Assembly: GCF_934309415.1 (NCBI RefSeq)
Contig: NZ_CAKRDI010000014.1
Coordinates: forward strand, 1 to 64,000
Source: an uncultured Mediterraneibacter sp.
GTDB taxonomy: Bacteria > Bacillota > Clostridia > Lachnospirales > Lachnospiraceae
Length of the DNA stretch: 64,000 bases
Direction of reading: 5' to 3'
Positions within the stretch are counted from its first letter, which is position 1; each line of letters starts with the position of its first letter. The notes under the pieces are model-generated. The model was not told where the DNA came from. It saw nothing but the letters and a program-made list of their open reading frames with translations, and searched no databases. This document shows positions 17,070 through 26,111 of this stretch, one piece after another. The position numbers and the translations under genes were made by a program.

Positions 17070-18094
17070 TAGAATTCCTCCTTTCCAGGAAAAGCGTGAT
17101 CCACATACTTCCAGCATTTTACCCAGTGATTATGTTTCGTTTTAACAAGTGGTGGCTGAGTGGTACGACATTGTTCTGTTGCTTCACTGCATCTGGTACA
17201 GAAATGACAGCCCTCTGGAATCTGGGTGAGTGGAGGTACAGTACCGGAAATTGTAGGAAGTTTCTTTCCCTTTTCAATTCCCAGGTGAGGGATACAGGAA
17301 AGTAGCCCCTGTGTGTAAGGATGGAGAGGAGCAGAAAATAATTCCTCTGTCTCTGCATCTTCCACAATCTGTCCCAGATACATAACTTTAATGCTGTGAC
17401 AGAGCTGAGCAACGGCGCCCATATCATGAGTAATAAATAAAACAGACATTTTCATCTTTTCATTCAACTCCTGAATCAGATGCAAAATCTGCTCCTGAAT
17501 CGTTACGTCCAGTGCAGTTGTTGGTTCATCTGCGATGAGAAGCTGTGGTTCGCACGCGAGAGCCATTGCAATCATAACACGCTGCTGCATTCCGCCGGAC
17601 AATTCAAATGGATACTTTTTCATACAGGCTTCCGGATTGGAAATGCCGGTCAGTTTTAACATTTCAACAGAACGGATAGCAGCTTCTTTTTTTGTAAGCT
17701 TTTTATGAAGCAGCAGAATTTCACTCAGCTGTTTTCCAATTGTATGAACCGGACTTAAAGAATTCAGCGGATCCTGAAAGATGATTGAAATCTGATTTCC
17801 ACGGATTTCCTGCATCTGATGCAGATCCTTTTTCAGGAGGTCTTCTCCGTTAAATAAGATTTCACCATTATATTTTACAGCTGTGTCATGATCTTTCAGA
17901 CGGAGAATGGACTGTGACATAACACTTTTTCCGGAACCGGATTCTCCTACGATTCCAACAATTTCTCCCGGTGCAATGCGTAGATTTACATTACTTACTG
18001 CAGGAAACCATTGGTTGTGAACAGGAAAATTCACCTGCAGATTTTTTATTTCCAGAACTGAACTGGAAGAAGCAGTATTTGTATGATCAATCAT
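17069..18094 (-). CDS. Oligopeptide/dipeptide ABC transporter ATP-binding protein (OppD type)
   Basis: Second ATPase of the importer, 341 residues. Walker A GESGSGKS at 50-57, signature ELSGGMQQRV, Walker B LLIADEPTTALD, and FITHDMG with the switch His. The C-terminal oligopeptide extension contains a Cys-rich CHFCTRCSEATEQC segment typical of OppD/DppD. The start codon overlaps the oppC stop by one base. Confidence 0.92.
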   Translation of the reverse strand: MIDHTNTASSSSVLEIKNLQVNFPVHNQWFPAVSNVNLRIAPGEIVGIVGESGSGKSVMSQSILRLKDHDTAVKYNGEILFNGEDLLKKDLHQMQEIRGNQISIIFQDPLNSLSPVHTIGKQLSEILLLHKKLTKKEAAIRSVEMLKLTGISNPEACMKKYPFELSGGMQQRVMIAMALACEPQLLIADEPTTALDVTIQEQILHLIQELNEKMKMSVLFITHDMGAVAQLCHSIKVMYLGQIVEDAETEELFSAPLHPYTQGLLSCIPHLGIEKGKKLPTISGTVPPLTQIPEGCHFCTRCSEATEQCRTTQPPLVKTKHNHWVKCWKYVDHAFPGKEEF

Positions 18095-18990
18095 TATTTC
18101 TTTGTCCCTCCTTTGACTCTTGGATCCAGATAATCTCTCAGACCATCACCGAGAAGATTCAGACTCAGTACGCAGAGAATGACAGCGGCACCTGGGAAGA
18201 GCATCGTCCACGGTGCCTTGGAGAATACCAGCTTACTGTCCAGAAGCATGTTTCCCCAGCTTGCGGCAGGTGCCGGAATTCCGGCTCCGAGAAAACTAAG
18301 GGAAGCTTCGGAAATAATTGCCTGCGCAAAGATAAAAGAGGCCTGAACAGTAAGTGGTGAGATGATACCCGGCAGAATCAGTTTCCATAAAATTTTAAAA
18401 TTGCTAAACCCTTGAACTTTTGCGGCTTCTATGTATGGCTGTTCTTTGAGTACCATTGCGCTTGCGCGGACAGTACGGGCAACACCCGGTGTATAAACAA
18501 TTGTCAGAGCGAGTACAACATTCCAGCTGGAAGTCCCAAGTGCGGCAATCAGAGAAAGTGCCAGCAGAACCCCCGGGATGGCGATCAGACCATCGCAGAT
18601 TCGCATCAGAATCTGATCAAACAGCTTAAAATAGCTTGCATAGATTCCAATTAAGGCACCTAAGATACAGGAAAATCCGGCAACACATCCGCCAACCCAG
18701 AGAGAAACTCTGGCACCGTAAAGCAGACGGATAAAAATATCCCGTCCAAATTCATCAGAGCCGAATAAAAAGTTTTTTCCGGGAGCCTGAAAACGGTCTG
18801 TAACTGACATTGCATTTGGATCCGTAGAATTAAATACAGGAATGAAAACCGCGGCAAGTAAGATTAAAATAAAACCGGTCAGTCCGATGATCAGAGCCGG
18901 ATTGGCGAGTAATTTTTCCCGGCGAATCTGCTTCTGCTCCCGGAGAATGGATTCACTGGCCTGCGAAATACTTTTTCGTGTGAAATACAT
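18094..18990 (-). CDS. Oligopeptide/dipeptide ABC transporter permease (OppC type)
   Basis: Inner-membrane permease of 298 residues with a short cytoplasmic N-terminus, a first helix near 33-55 and five further helices. It carries the DppC/OppC features FGSDEFGRD and the EAA-type loop segment (EAAKVQGFSNFKILWKLILP). RBS AGGAGG lies 9 bases before the ATG. Pairs with OppB. Confidence 0.92.
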   Translation of the reverse strand: MYFTRKSISQASESILREQKQIRREKLLANPALIIGLTGFILILLAAVFIPVFNSTDPNAMSVTDRFQAPGKNFLFGSDEFGRDIFIRLLYGARVSLWVGGCVAGFSCILGALIGIYASYFKLFDQILMRICDGLIAIPGVLLALSLIAALGTSSWNVVLALTIVYTPGVARTVRASAMVLKEQPYIEAAKVQGFSNFKILWKLILPGIISPLTVQASFIFAQAIISEASLSFLGAGIPAPAASWGNMLLDSKLVFSKAPWTMLFPGAAVILCVLSLNLLGDGLRDYLDPRVKGGTKK

Positions 18991-19004
18991 AATACTTATT
19001 CCTC

Positions 19005-19955
19005 CTATTTCCGTCCGGGGTGAAGTCTTGGATCAACAAAGCCATACAGGAGATCGACTATAAGATTGACCAGAACATACAATAAAGTTACAAAAAGCAC
19101 CACGCCCTGGATTACGAACACATCACGCTTGTTAATGGAAGACATCGTCAGCATTCCAAGTCCCGGAATATTGAACAGCGTTTCCGTAACGATCGTTCCT
19201 GTGATCAGACTTCCAAAGGACTGACCGATGGCAGTCAGGATGACAGGTGCTGCGTTTTTGAGTCCATAAGTCAGAACGACACGCATTTCTTTTAATCCTT
19301 TGGCACGGGCTGTACAGATATAATTTTTATACAGCACATCCAAAAGAGAAGAGCGGATCATTCGTGTCAGATAAGCTGCCTGTACGATTCCCAGCGACAA
19401 TGCAGGAACGAACAGATAGCGGAGATGTTCGCCAAGCCCGGATGCAAGAGATGCATATCCGGCAACAGGAAACCAGTGATTGTATACACTCAGTGCAAGC
19501 ATAAGCAGCATACTGAGCAGAAATCCCGGAAGTGCCGAGCCGATCAGTGAGACAGAAACGGCGGTCACATCAATGGCAGTTCCACGTTTGCAGGCGGCAA
19601 GAATGCCGAGTGGAAGAGAGAAGATCAAGGCAAAGATCTGCGCCAGTATAGCGAGGCTTAATGTAGGACCAAAATATTCTCCGATTGCGGAGAGAACAGA
19701 TTGCTGTAAAAAATAAGATCTTCCCCAGTCTCCCTGAAGAATCCCTCGAAACCAGTCAAAATACTGAACAAAAAAAGGACGGTCAAATCCAAGCTGTGCA
19801 TTCAGAGCCTGAATCTGATCCGGTGTGGCTTCCATGCCGAGAATGGCAGTGGCAGGTCCTCCCGGAATCAGATAGACGATCAGGAAGGTAACGATTGACA
19901 CAACCAGCATGACGGGAATCAGTGATAAAATTCGTTTTCCAATATAAGATAACAT
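19005..19955 (-). CDS. Oligopeptide/dipeptide ABC transporter permease (OppB type)
   Basis: Permease of 316 residues with the typical OppB/DppB N-terminus (MLSYIGKRILSLIPVMLVVS) and six membrane helices. The cytoplasmic EAA-like loop includes YICTARAKGLKEMRVV. RBS AAGGAG. It lies downstream of a hairpin that separates it from oppA, so permease output may be set lower than that of the binding protein. Confidence 0.92.
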   Translation of the reverse strand: MLSYIGKRILSLIPVMLVVSIVTFLIVYLIPGGPATAILGMEATPDQIQALNAQLGFDRPFFVQYFDWFRGILQGDWGRSYFLQQSVLSAIGEYFGPTLSLAILAQIFALIFSLPLGILAACKRGTAIDVTAVSVSLIGSALPGFLLSMLLMLALSVYNHWFPVAGYASLASGLGEHLRYLFVPALSLGIVQAAYLTRMIRSSLLDVLYKNYICTARAKGLKEMRVVLTYGLKNAAPVILTAIGQSFGSLITGTIVTETLFNIPGLGMLTMSSINKRDVFVIQGVVLFVTLLYVLVNLIVDLLYGFVDPRLHPGRK

Positions 19956-19993
19956 AAATACTCCTTAACAAGAAAAGATGCATTCAGACTAAA

Positions 19994-20032
19994 AACAAAA
20001 GGCAGGCTGTCGGTTGCTGCCTGCCTTTTGTT
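19994..20032 (-). terminator. Attenuator-like terminator between oppA and oppB
   Basis: A 14-bp perfect stem (AACAAAAGGCAGGC / GCCTGCCTTTTGTT on the plus strand). Read on the minus strand it ends in TTTTGTTTTT. Located inside the operon, it would let only part of the transcripts continue into oppBCDF. Confidence 0.8.
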
Positions 20033-20052
20033 CATAAAATGCATTCATAATA

Positions 20053-20109
20053 AAATGAGCATCTTTCAGGCGAATCAGCAGAGTGATTCACTTGAGTGTA
20101 AACAATAAT
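20053..20109 (-). repeat. Degenerate partial copy of the GTTACTG repeat family
   Basis: ATGAGCATC, then GAATCAGCAGAGTGATTC (a P1-like stem) and GAGTGTAAACAATAA, in the same order as the inner right part of 15925-16066. Heavily diverged. Confidence 0.45.
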
Positions 20110-20133
20110 ACTAAATTTCAAAAATGGATCAAC

Positions 20134-21702
20134 TTATTTAGCAACAGTTGCATTCCAGAAGATTGGGAATCTCAGGTAATCGTAACCGTCTACTTTTGTA
20201 TTAAGTGCATTCACACCTGTATAATGTCCAAGAACGGAAGCTGCACCATATTCATACAGGAATTCCTGAAGATCTGCCCATGCAGCAGAAGCTTCTTCGC
20301 TGGAAGCAGCAAAACGGATCTTGGAGATGCCATCAGTTACTTCTGGTGTATCAAGTCCGGCCCATCCTTTATCAAGTACAGATAACTGGATTGGGAGTAC
20401 ATTGTAGCTGTTGCTTGTAACATACATGCTGAACTGTTTCGGATCTGCACGATGTTCCATAAATGTACTGAATTCATAACTCTCTACTTCAGCATTGATT
20501 CCAACATTTTTCAGCTGTTCCTGAATTACAAGAGTTGCGTTATACATTTCCGGATAATCAGGTGTTGTTACTAATACAAGTTTCTCATCATTGTATCCGG
20601 CTTTTTTCAGTAATTCTTTTGCCTTGTCCGGATCATTCTGGTTGTAATATTCTTTTCCGGCATCTGTTCCCCACTGATTGTCGGAAGATGGGAACCATCC
20701 TGGATTTGCTTCATAAAGTTCTTCATTACCATAGCATGCAAGAAGGATGTCATCACAGTTAAGAGCGGCAAGAACTGCCTGTCTCATATCCTGATTTGCC
20801 ATGATCCCCTCTGTTGTGTTCAGGAACAGATTGATTGTACCACCTGTTGTGATATCAAGATTCAGATTGGAATCATCTTTGAGATCATTATAATTATCAA
20901 GCGGAATCTCTTCTACAACGTCATACTGGCCATTCTGTGCACCGGCAATTCGTGTGGAAGCATCTGTTACAAAGTCGAAATACAGTGTTGGTGTTGCAGC
21001 AGTTTTTTCTCCTGCGAGACCGGAAGTTGTTTTTTCGGCTCCCTGATAATCTTCGTTTTTCTCCAGTTTGATGTACTGATCCTGTTTCCATTCAGCTAAT
21101 TTGTACGGACCTGTTCCGATATATTCTGTAATACCTTCATCTGTAGCAGATTCAACTACTTCAGCAGGATAGATTGCAGCGAACATGATCGGGTTGGCAA
21201 GAACTGTGATGATATCAGATGCTGCTTCGTTTGCAGTCATTTTTACAGTATAGTCATCTACCTTTTCAAAAACAGATCCACCGATCAGAGTATTTGCTTT
21301 TGGGGACTTCTCTACCCAACGGTTCATGGAAGCAACAACATCATCAGCTGTCATTTCGTTTCCGTTATGGAATTTAACACCCTGGCGAAGAGCGATCGTA
21401 TATTCTTTACCGTCATCGCTTACTTCATAAGATTCTGCAAGAACCGGCTGCGGTTCGTAATTTTCATCCATTGCAAATAATGGTTCAAAGATGTGATAAG
21501 CAATTCCACCTACAATATTTGAATTGCTGATCTGTGCATCCAGAGTCGGTGGGTTGGCAGAAACTGCGATATGCATTTCATCTTTCAGTTCAGATGAAGC
21601 CTCAGTGTGATCGCCTGTTGTTTCATTTGATTTACCACATCCGGTCAGAAGGCTGACAGACATAGCAAGACAAAGAACAAGACTAAGTACTTTCTTTTTC
21701 AT
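20134..21702 (-). CDS. Oligopeptide/dipeptide-type substrate-binding lipoprotein (OppA type)
   Basis: Extracellular binding protein of 522 residues, SBP_bac_5 family. The signal peptide ends in a lipobox (SLLTGC) with Cys22 as the lipidation site. The family signature is seen in GGIAYHIFEPLFAMDENYE, TIALRQGVKFHNG and YIGTGPYKLAEW. It delivers ligand to the OppBCDF importer encoded downstream. RBS ACGGAGG. A sigma-A-type promoter lies just upstream on the minus strand. Whether the ligand is a peptide or another small molecule cannot be told. Confidence 0.92.
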   Translation of the reverse strand: MKKKVLSLVLCLAMSVSLLTGCGKSNETTGDHTEASSELKDEMHIAVSANPPTLDAQISNSNIVGGIAYHIFEPLFAMDENYEPQPVLAESYEVSDDGKEYTIALRQGVKFHNGNEMTADDVVASMNRWVEKSPKANTLIGGSVFEKVDDYTVKMTANEAASDIITVLANPIMFAAIYPAEVVESATDEGITEYIGTGPYKLAEWKQDQYIKLEKNEDYQGAEKTTSGLAGEKTAATPTLYFDFVTDASTRIAGAQNGQYDVVEEIPLDNYNDLKDDSNLNLDITTGGTINLFLNTTEGIMANQDMRQAVLAALNCDDILLACYGNEELYEANPGWFPSSDNQWGTDAGKEYYNQNDPDKAKELLKKAGYNDEKLVLVTTPDYPEMYNATLVIQEQLKNVGINAEVESYEFSTFMEHRADPKQFSMYVTSNSYNVLPIQLSVLDKGWAGLDTPEVTDGISKIRFAASSEEASAAWADLQEFLYEYGAASVLGHYTGVNALNTKVDGYDYLRFPIFWNATVAK

Positions 21703-21741
21703 AATTACCTCCGTGTATTACATAAACTTTCTTTTATATTT

Positions 21742-21771
21742 ATTATAAATTGTAGAAAAGACTTAATCCAA
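21742..21771 (-). promoter_or_regulatory. Sigma-A-type promoter upstream of oppA
   Basis: On the minus strand: TTGGAT (21771-21766), 18-base spacer, TATAAT (21747-21742), about 40 bases before the oppA ATG. Confidence 0.6.
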
Positions 21772-21823
21772 TTGATAATTAGGATAAATAGGATGGATTT
21801 ATAGAAAAAATCTATAAAAGAAA

Positions 21824-22648
21824 TTATCTCCTGATTTTCATTGCACTCAGTGCAGCGCCAATTGCTCCTGCATAACGTGCGCGTGGACTGGAGATGACTT
21901 CGCTGCCAAGCTCTGCAGATAAAGCTTCACGGATATAACTGCATTCGCACAGGCCGCCAGTCAGGCAGAATGCAGAAGAACTACAGTTCATGCGACTTAC
22001 CTGAGCGGCTACTTTGCGGATGGTTGAATTCACAACTGCATATGCAATATTTTCTTTCTTTTCACCTTTTCCGATCAGTCCAATGACTTCGGACTCTGCA
22101 AATACAGTACACATGGAACTGATGGTTGTATCAGAACCGGATCTGGCCAGATCGAACATTTCATTTGGACGAAGGGAGAGCGTATTTGCCATAACTTCAA
22201 GAAAACGTCCGGTTCCGGCAGCACACTTGTCATTCATAATAAAATCTTTTACAAATCCATTTTCAATCTGGATGATTTTTGTATCCTGTCCGCCGATGTC
22301 AATGACGGTCAGGTTCGGTTCGTTAAATAGATAAACCGCGCCCAGTGCATGGCAGGTAATCTCTGTTACTGTTTTGTCAGCATAGGGAACAGAGACACGT
22401 CCATATCCGGTTGCTACACAGCGTGCGAGAAAATCAGAAAAGTCCGCAGAATTGTGCTCAACTACCGCATCGGAGAGAGCTTTATCAAGAATTCCGTCTG
22501 ATATGAGCCTCTGTCTGATTTCTTCCGCAGTATCCACGCTGCTCCATCCGGTTGGCTGTACGAATTCCCGGATGATTTCTTTTGAGTCATTCAGAACAAT
22601 TGTTTTCGCACAGGTGGAACCGATGTCAATTCCAATATAATGATTCAT
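21824..22648 (-). CDS. 2-hydroxyacyl-CoA dehydratase activator-type ATPase (HgdC/BadF family)
   Basis: An ASKHA-fold ATPase of 274 residues. A homodimer holds one [4Fe-4S] cluster and uses ATP to drive low-potential electrons into a partner iron-sulfur enzyme. The ATP-binding GIDIGSTCAKT is at 6-16 and DIGGQD at 117-122. The cluster cysteines are Cys142 (NDKCAAGTGRFLE) and Cys180 (SSMCTVFAESE). It is 118 bases downstream of its likely partner at 22767-23918. RBS CGAGGTAC. The gene pair is upstream of and co-oriented with the opp operon. Confidence 0.9.
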   Translation of the reverse strand: MNHYIGIDIGSTCAKTIVLNDSKEIIREFVQPTGWSSVDTAEEIRQRLISDGILDKALSDAVVEHNSADFSDFLARCVATGYGRVSVPYADKTVTEITCHALGAVYLFNEPNLTVIDIGGQDTKIIQIENGFVKDFIMNDKCAAGTGRFLEVMANTLSLRPNEMFDLARSGSDTTISSMCTVFAESEVIGLIGKGEKKENIAYAVVNSTIRKVAAQVSRMNCSSSAFCLTGGLCECSYIREALSAELGSEVISSPRARYAGAIGAALSAMKIRR

Positions 22649-22766
22649 TTCATGTACCTCGTTTGTTTTAAAGCATGTTTAAAAAATCATTTCTGCAATC
22701 TGTAAGCCCATTTTATGGTGTATATCTTACAGAAAGTATTTTCAGCCATACTCTAATGTGGAAGAA

Positions 22767-23918
22767 TTATAACATTTCAATAAATGCAGAAATTCTTGTA
22801 TTAAGCTGTCCGACATCTGTCTGTGAATAATCTGTTTCAACATTCATATAAGGAATTCCTTTTTCATTATTTACAAAACGGCGGATAGCAAGAGTTTCAA
22901 CATTGTAAGTATGACAGGCCTGGAGTGTCATTTCAAGAACTCCGTCTACTTTATATTCATCGATCAGTCTTCCGAGCAGTTCCAGACGGTTCGGGTTTGG
23001 TGTCATTACAGAACATCCGATGGAAAGATAACGCTCTGCAATTGCCTGATAAATATCATCTGTATCTTCATCAATCAGGCGGTCGATGGATTTAGCACCG
23101 GAACAGTTTTCAAACGTTACAACGATTCCACCATTATTTTCAACTGCATCTATGACTTTCTCAGTGGCTCCACCGATTGGACATCCGGTAATCAGGATTC
23201 TTGGCTTTTTATCTTCTCTTTTACCTTCGGCATATTCCTTTTCAATCTTTGCAGTCAGAGCATCTACCTCTCCGGCAATCTGTGTACGATCCAGTTTGAA
23301 TCCGCTTCCGTACAGAACACGGAAAAGATCATGGCCTTTGATTGGTGCGGGATCATGTCTCATAACCTGATAAAGTCCTTTCAGGGAAGCACGGACCTGA
23401 TTTTCCAGTTTCACTGCATTACGAACCTGCTCATCAGTAATCGTTACTTCAAATTTTTCCTCCAGATATTCTTTGAAGCGGATGATTTCATTTTTCCAGA
23501 GAGCAAGTGTTTCTTCACGCTGAGATTGTGGCAGTTCCATAATGAATACATCTTTAAAATCGCTCATGTATTCGTACATCTTCTTTTTGCCATCGCAGGT
23601 AGTTTCTCCAACTACTACATCAGAAAAATAGAAGAATGGACATTTGTCTGTCTTGGCAAATCCGTAACTGGATTTGATCAGTGGGCATAAGTTACGTGGG
23701 AGATCCTGTTCGGCAGCAGGAATTGTTTCGTCAGATGTGGAACAGAGACTGACTGTTGCTGCGCCCATTGCCATAGCGATTTCCTTTGGAAAATAAGTAC
23801 AGTAGGAGCCGATGACCGGGATCCCTTTATCTTTCAGTTCTTTTACAGCAAGAAATGATTTCTGGCGCTGTTCTGCAAATTCTTCAAATACTTCTGGGAG
23901 ATCCTTGATAATTTCCAT
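22767..23918 (-). CDS. Double-cubane-cluster / 2-hydroxyacyl-CoA dehydratase-like iron-sulfur protein
   Basis: HgdB-fold protein of 383 residues. Numerous cysteines are positioned as possible cluster ligands (Cys40, 59, 78, 93, 108 in the first half; GCPIGG, ENCSGA and QACHTYN later). Only one such subunit is encoded beside the activator, whereas true 2-hydroxyacyl-CoA dehydratases need two. This fits the single-subunit double-cubane-cluster protein (YjiM-like) branch, whose physiological substrate is unclear. The frame is open upstream to 24104, but the residues before MEIIKDLPEVF are hydrophobic and atypical, and GAGGTAAC precedes the ATG at 23918. Confidence 0.82.
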   Translation of the reverse strand: MEIIKDLPEVFEEFAEQRQKSFLAVKELKDKGIPVIGSYCTYFPKEIAMAMGAATVSLCSTSDETIPAAEQDLPRNLCPLIKSSYGFAKTDKCPFFYFSDVVVGETTCDGKKKMYEYMSDFKDVFIMELPQSQREETLALWKNEIIRFKEYLEEKFEVTITDEQVRNAVKLENQVRASLKGLYQVMRHDPAPIKGHDLFRVLYGSGFKLDRTQIAGEVDALTAKIEKEYAEGKREDKKPRILITGCPIGGATEKVIDAVENNGGIVVTFENCSGAKSIDRLIDEDTDDIYQAIAERYLSIGCSVMTPNPNRLELLGRLIDEYKVDGVLEMTLQACHTYNVETLAIRRFVNNEKGIPYMNVETDYSQTDVGQLNTRISAFIEML

Positions 23919-24156
23919 GTTTGTTACCTCGTTCTTTCGTATGAAATCAAGAAAACACGATGCGAATAGTAATAATTCGTGTGTTCTTATTAATATAGTT
24001 AATAAAATTTTATCGCTGTCGGGAGTGATTGACAAATAGATAGTTTTGATAAAAGAGAAACGTTTATTGATAAAATCTATAAATGAAATCAGTCCCAAAA
24101 ACATTCACAAAATTTACAGTTGTTTTTTATTGATATGTTACAAATAGAACCTAATT

Positions 24157-24198
24157 AACTTAAATTAAGTTGACACAAAGATTATCTAATGGTAAATT
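24157..24198 (+). promoter_or_regulatory. Promoter with overlapping AT-rich palindromic operator
   Basis: AACTTAAATTAAGTT (24157-24171, perfect 15-base palindrome) overlaps the -35 TTGACA (24170-24175). After a 17-base spacer comes TAAATT (24193-24198). The same palindrome and overlap recur at 27339. The rest of 23919-24385 is AT-rich with no gene. Confidence 0.6.
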
Positions 24199-24385
24199 TA
24201 AGCTAAAATAAATATAAATTAATTATAATTAATCGAAAAATGAAATACAAACAACGAAAGTATTATCAGATATCAGTATGCTATATGCACAAGTGCTTCT
24301 AAAGTGAGGCTGCTGTATTTCAACTGATTGTTCAAACTCAGCGTTTAATTATAATGTGGAAAATGGAAAAAGTGGAGGTATTGCA

Positions 24386-26110
24386 ATGGATTACAGACAG
24401 GAGTATGCAACATGGTGTTCAGATGAGTATTTTGATGCGGAGACAAGAGCTGAACTGAAGGCACTGGAAGGAAATGAGAAAGAGATAGAAGATCGTTTCT
24501 ATAAAAAACTTGAATTTGGTACAGGCGGACTTCGTGGCGTGATTGGTGCAGGTACAAACCGCATGAACATTTATACAGTACGTCAGGCAACACAGGGACT
24601 GGCCAATTATATTCTTTCCCAGAATGGACAGGACAAGGGAGTTGCCATTGCTCATGATTCCAGAATCATGTCACCGGAATTTGCAAGAGAAGCAGCACTG
24701 TGTCTGAATGCAAATGGAATCAAGACATATCTTTTTGAAAGTCTCAGACCGACACCGGAACTTTCTTTTGCTGTAAGAGAGCTTGGATGTATTGCAGGAA
24801 TTGTAATTACAGCAAGCCATAATCCAAGAGAATATAACGGATATAAAGTATACTGGGAGGATGGAGCACAGATCACACCGCCTCATGACAAGAATATTCT
24901 TACAGAGGTTGCGAAGGTTACAGAGTATTCACAGGTGCATACAATGGAAGAAGATTCTGCAAGAGTGGCAGGGCTCTTCCAGATCATTGGCACGGATTTT
25001 GATGCAAAATATAATGAACAGCTGAAGAAACAGAGCATTCATCCGGAAATCATCAGAGAAGCGGCAAAAGATATGAAGATCGTTTACACTCCACTTCACG
25101 GAACAGGAAATATCCCGGTGCGTACTGTGCTTCGTGAACTTGGATTTGAGCAGGTCTATGTTGTAGAAGAGCAGAAGAAACCGGACGGTACTTTCCCAAC
25201 AGTTGCTTATCCGAACCCAGAGGATGCGAAAGCATGGACACTTGCACTTGAACTTGCGAAGAAAGTAGATGCAGATATTATTCTGGCAACAGATCCAGAC
25301 GCAGACCGTCTTGGTGTTTATGCAAAGGATACAAAGACAGGAGAATATGTAAGCTTTACAGGAAATATGTCCGGTATGCTGATCGCGGAGTACATTTTAA
25401 GAGAGCGTACAAAGAACGGAACAATGCCAGAGAACCCGGCACTTGTTGAGACAATCGTAACAACAGATATGGCAAAGGCAATCGCAGCTGATTACAATAC
25501 TGCATTGATTGAAGTACTGACAGGATTCAAATATATTGGAGAACAGATCAAATTCTTTGAGCAGACAGGAGCACATAATTATGTGTTTGGACTGGAAGAG
25601 AGCTATGGCTGTCTTGCCGGAACTTATGCAAGAGACAAAGATGCGTGCGTAGCAGTTATGATGCTTTGCGAGGTTGCTTCTTACTATAAAACTCAGGGGA
25701 AAACACTTTGGGATGCGATGGTTGATATGTATGAAAAATATGGTTACTATAAAGAAGGATTAGCAACGGTGACACTCAAAGGAATTGACGGAGCACAGCA
25801 GATTCAGCAGATGATGACACAGTTCCGTGAGAATCCGCCGAAAGAACTGGCAGGACATCAGGTGCTTGCAGTGCGTGATTATAAAGCTGATACAAGAAAA
25901 GATATGGCAACAGGAGAAGTGACGAAGACAGGACTTCCGGCATCGAATGTATTATATTATGAGCTTTCAGAAAATGCATGGTGCTGTGTACGTCCATCCG
26001 GAACAGAGCCGAAGATTAAATTCTATTTCGGGGTAAAAGGAAATTCACTGGAAGATGCGGAAGAGAAACTGAAAGCACTTGAGGAGGCTATGACAGCAGG
26101 GAGGGCATAA
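24386..26110 (+). CDS. Alpha-D-phosphohexomutase (phosphoglucomutase/phosphomannomutase)
   Basis: A 574-residue enzyme interconverting hexose-1- and hexose-6-phosphates. The active-site phosphoserine loop TASHNP is at 142-147 (Ser144), metal loop DPDADR at 303-308, sugar loop GLEESYG and C-terminal phosphate loop RPSGTEPKIKF. GGAGG sets the start at 24386 (the frame is open from 24356). It opens a locus producing mannose-1-phosphate by phosphorolysis, so conversion of mannose-1-phosphate to mannose-6-phosphate is its likely job; glucose-1-phosphate use is equally compatible with the family. Confidence 0.92.
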   Translation: MDYRQEYATWCSDEYFDAETRAELKALEGNEKEIEDRFYKKLEFGTGGLRGVIGAGTNRMNIYTVRQATQGLANYILSQNGQDKGVAIAHDSRIMSPEFAREAALCLNANGIKTYLFESLRPTPELSFAVRELGCIAGIVITASHNPREYNGYKVYWEDGAQITPPHDKNILTEVAKVTEYSQVHTMEEDSARVAGLFQIIGTDFDAKYNEQLKKQSIHPEIIREAAKDMKIVYTPLHGTGNIPVRTVLRELGFEQVYVVEEQKKPDGTFPTVAYPNPEDAKAWTLALELAKKVDADIILATDPDADRLGVYAKDTKTGEYVSFTGNMSGMLIAEYILRERTKNGTMPENPALVETIVTTDMAKAIAADYNTALIEVLTGFKYIGEQIKFFEQTGAHNYVFGLEESYGCLAGTYARDKDACVAVMMLCEVASYYKTQGKTLWDAMVDMYEKYGYYKEGLATVTLKGIDGAQQIQQMMTQFRENPPKELAGHQVLAVRDYKADTRKDMATGEVTKTGLPASNVLYYELSENAWCCVRPSGTEPKIKFYFGVKGNSLEDAEEKLKALEEAMTAGRA

Positions 26111-26111
26111 A

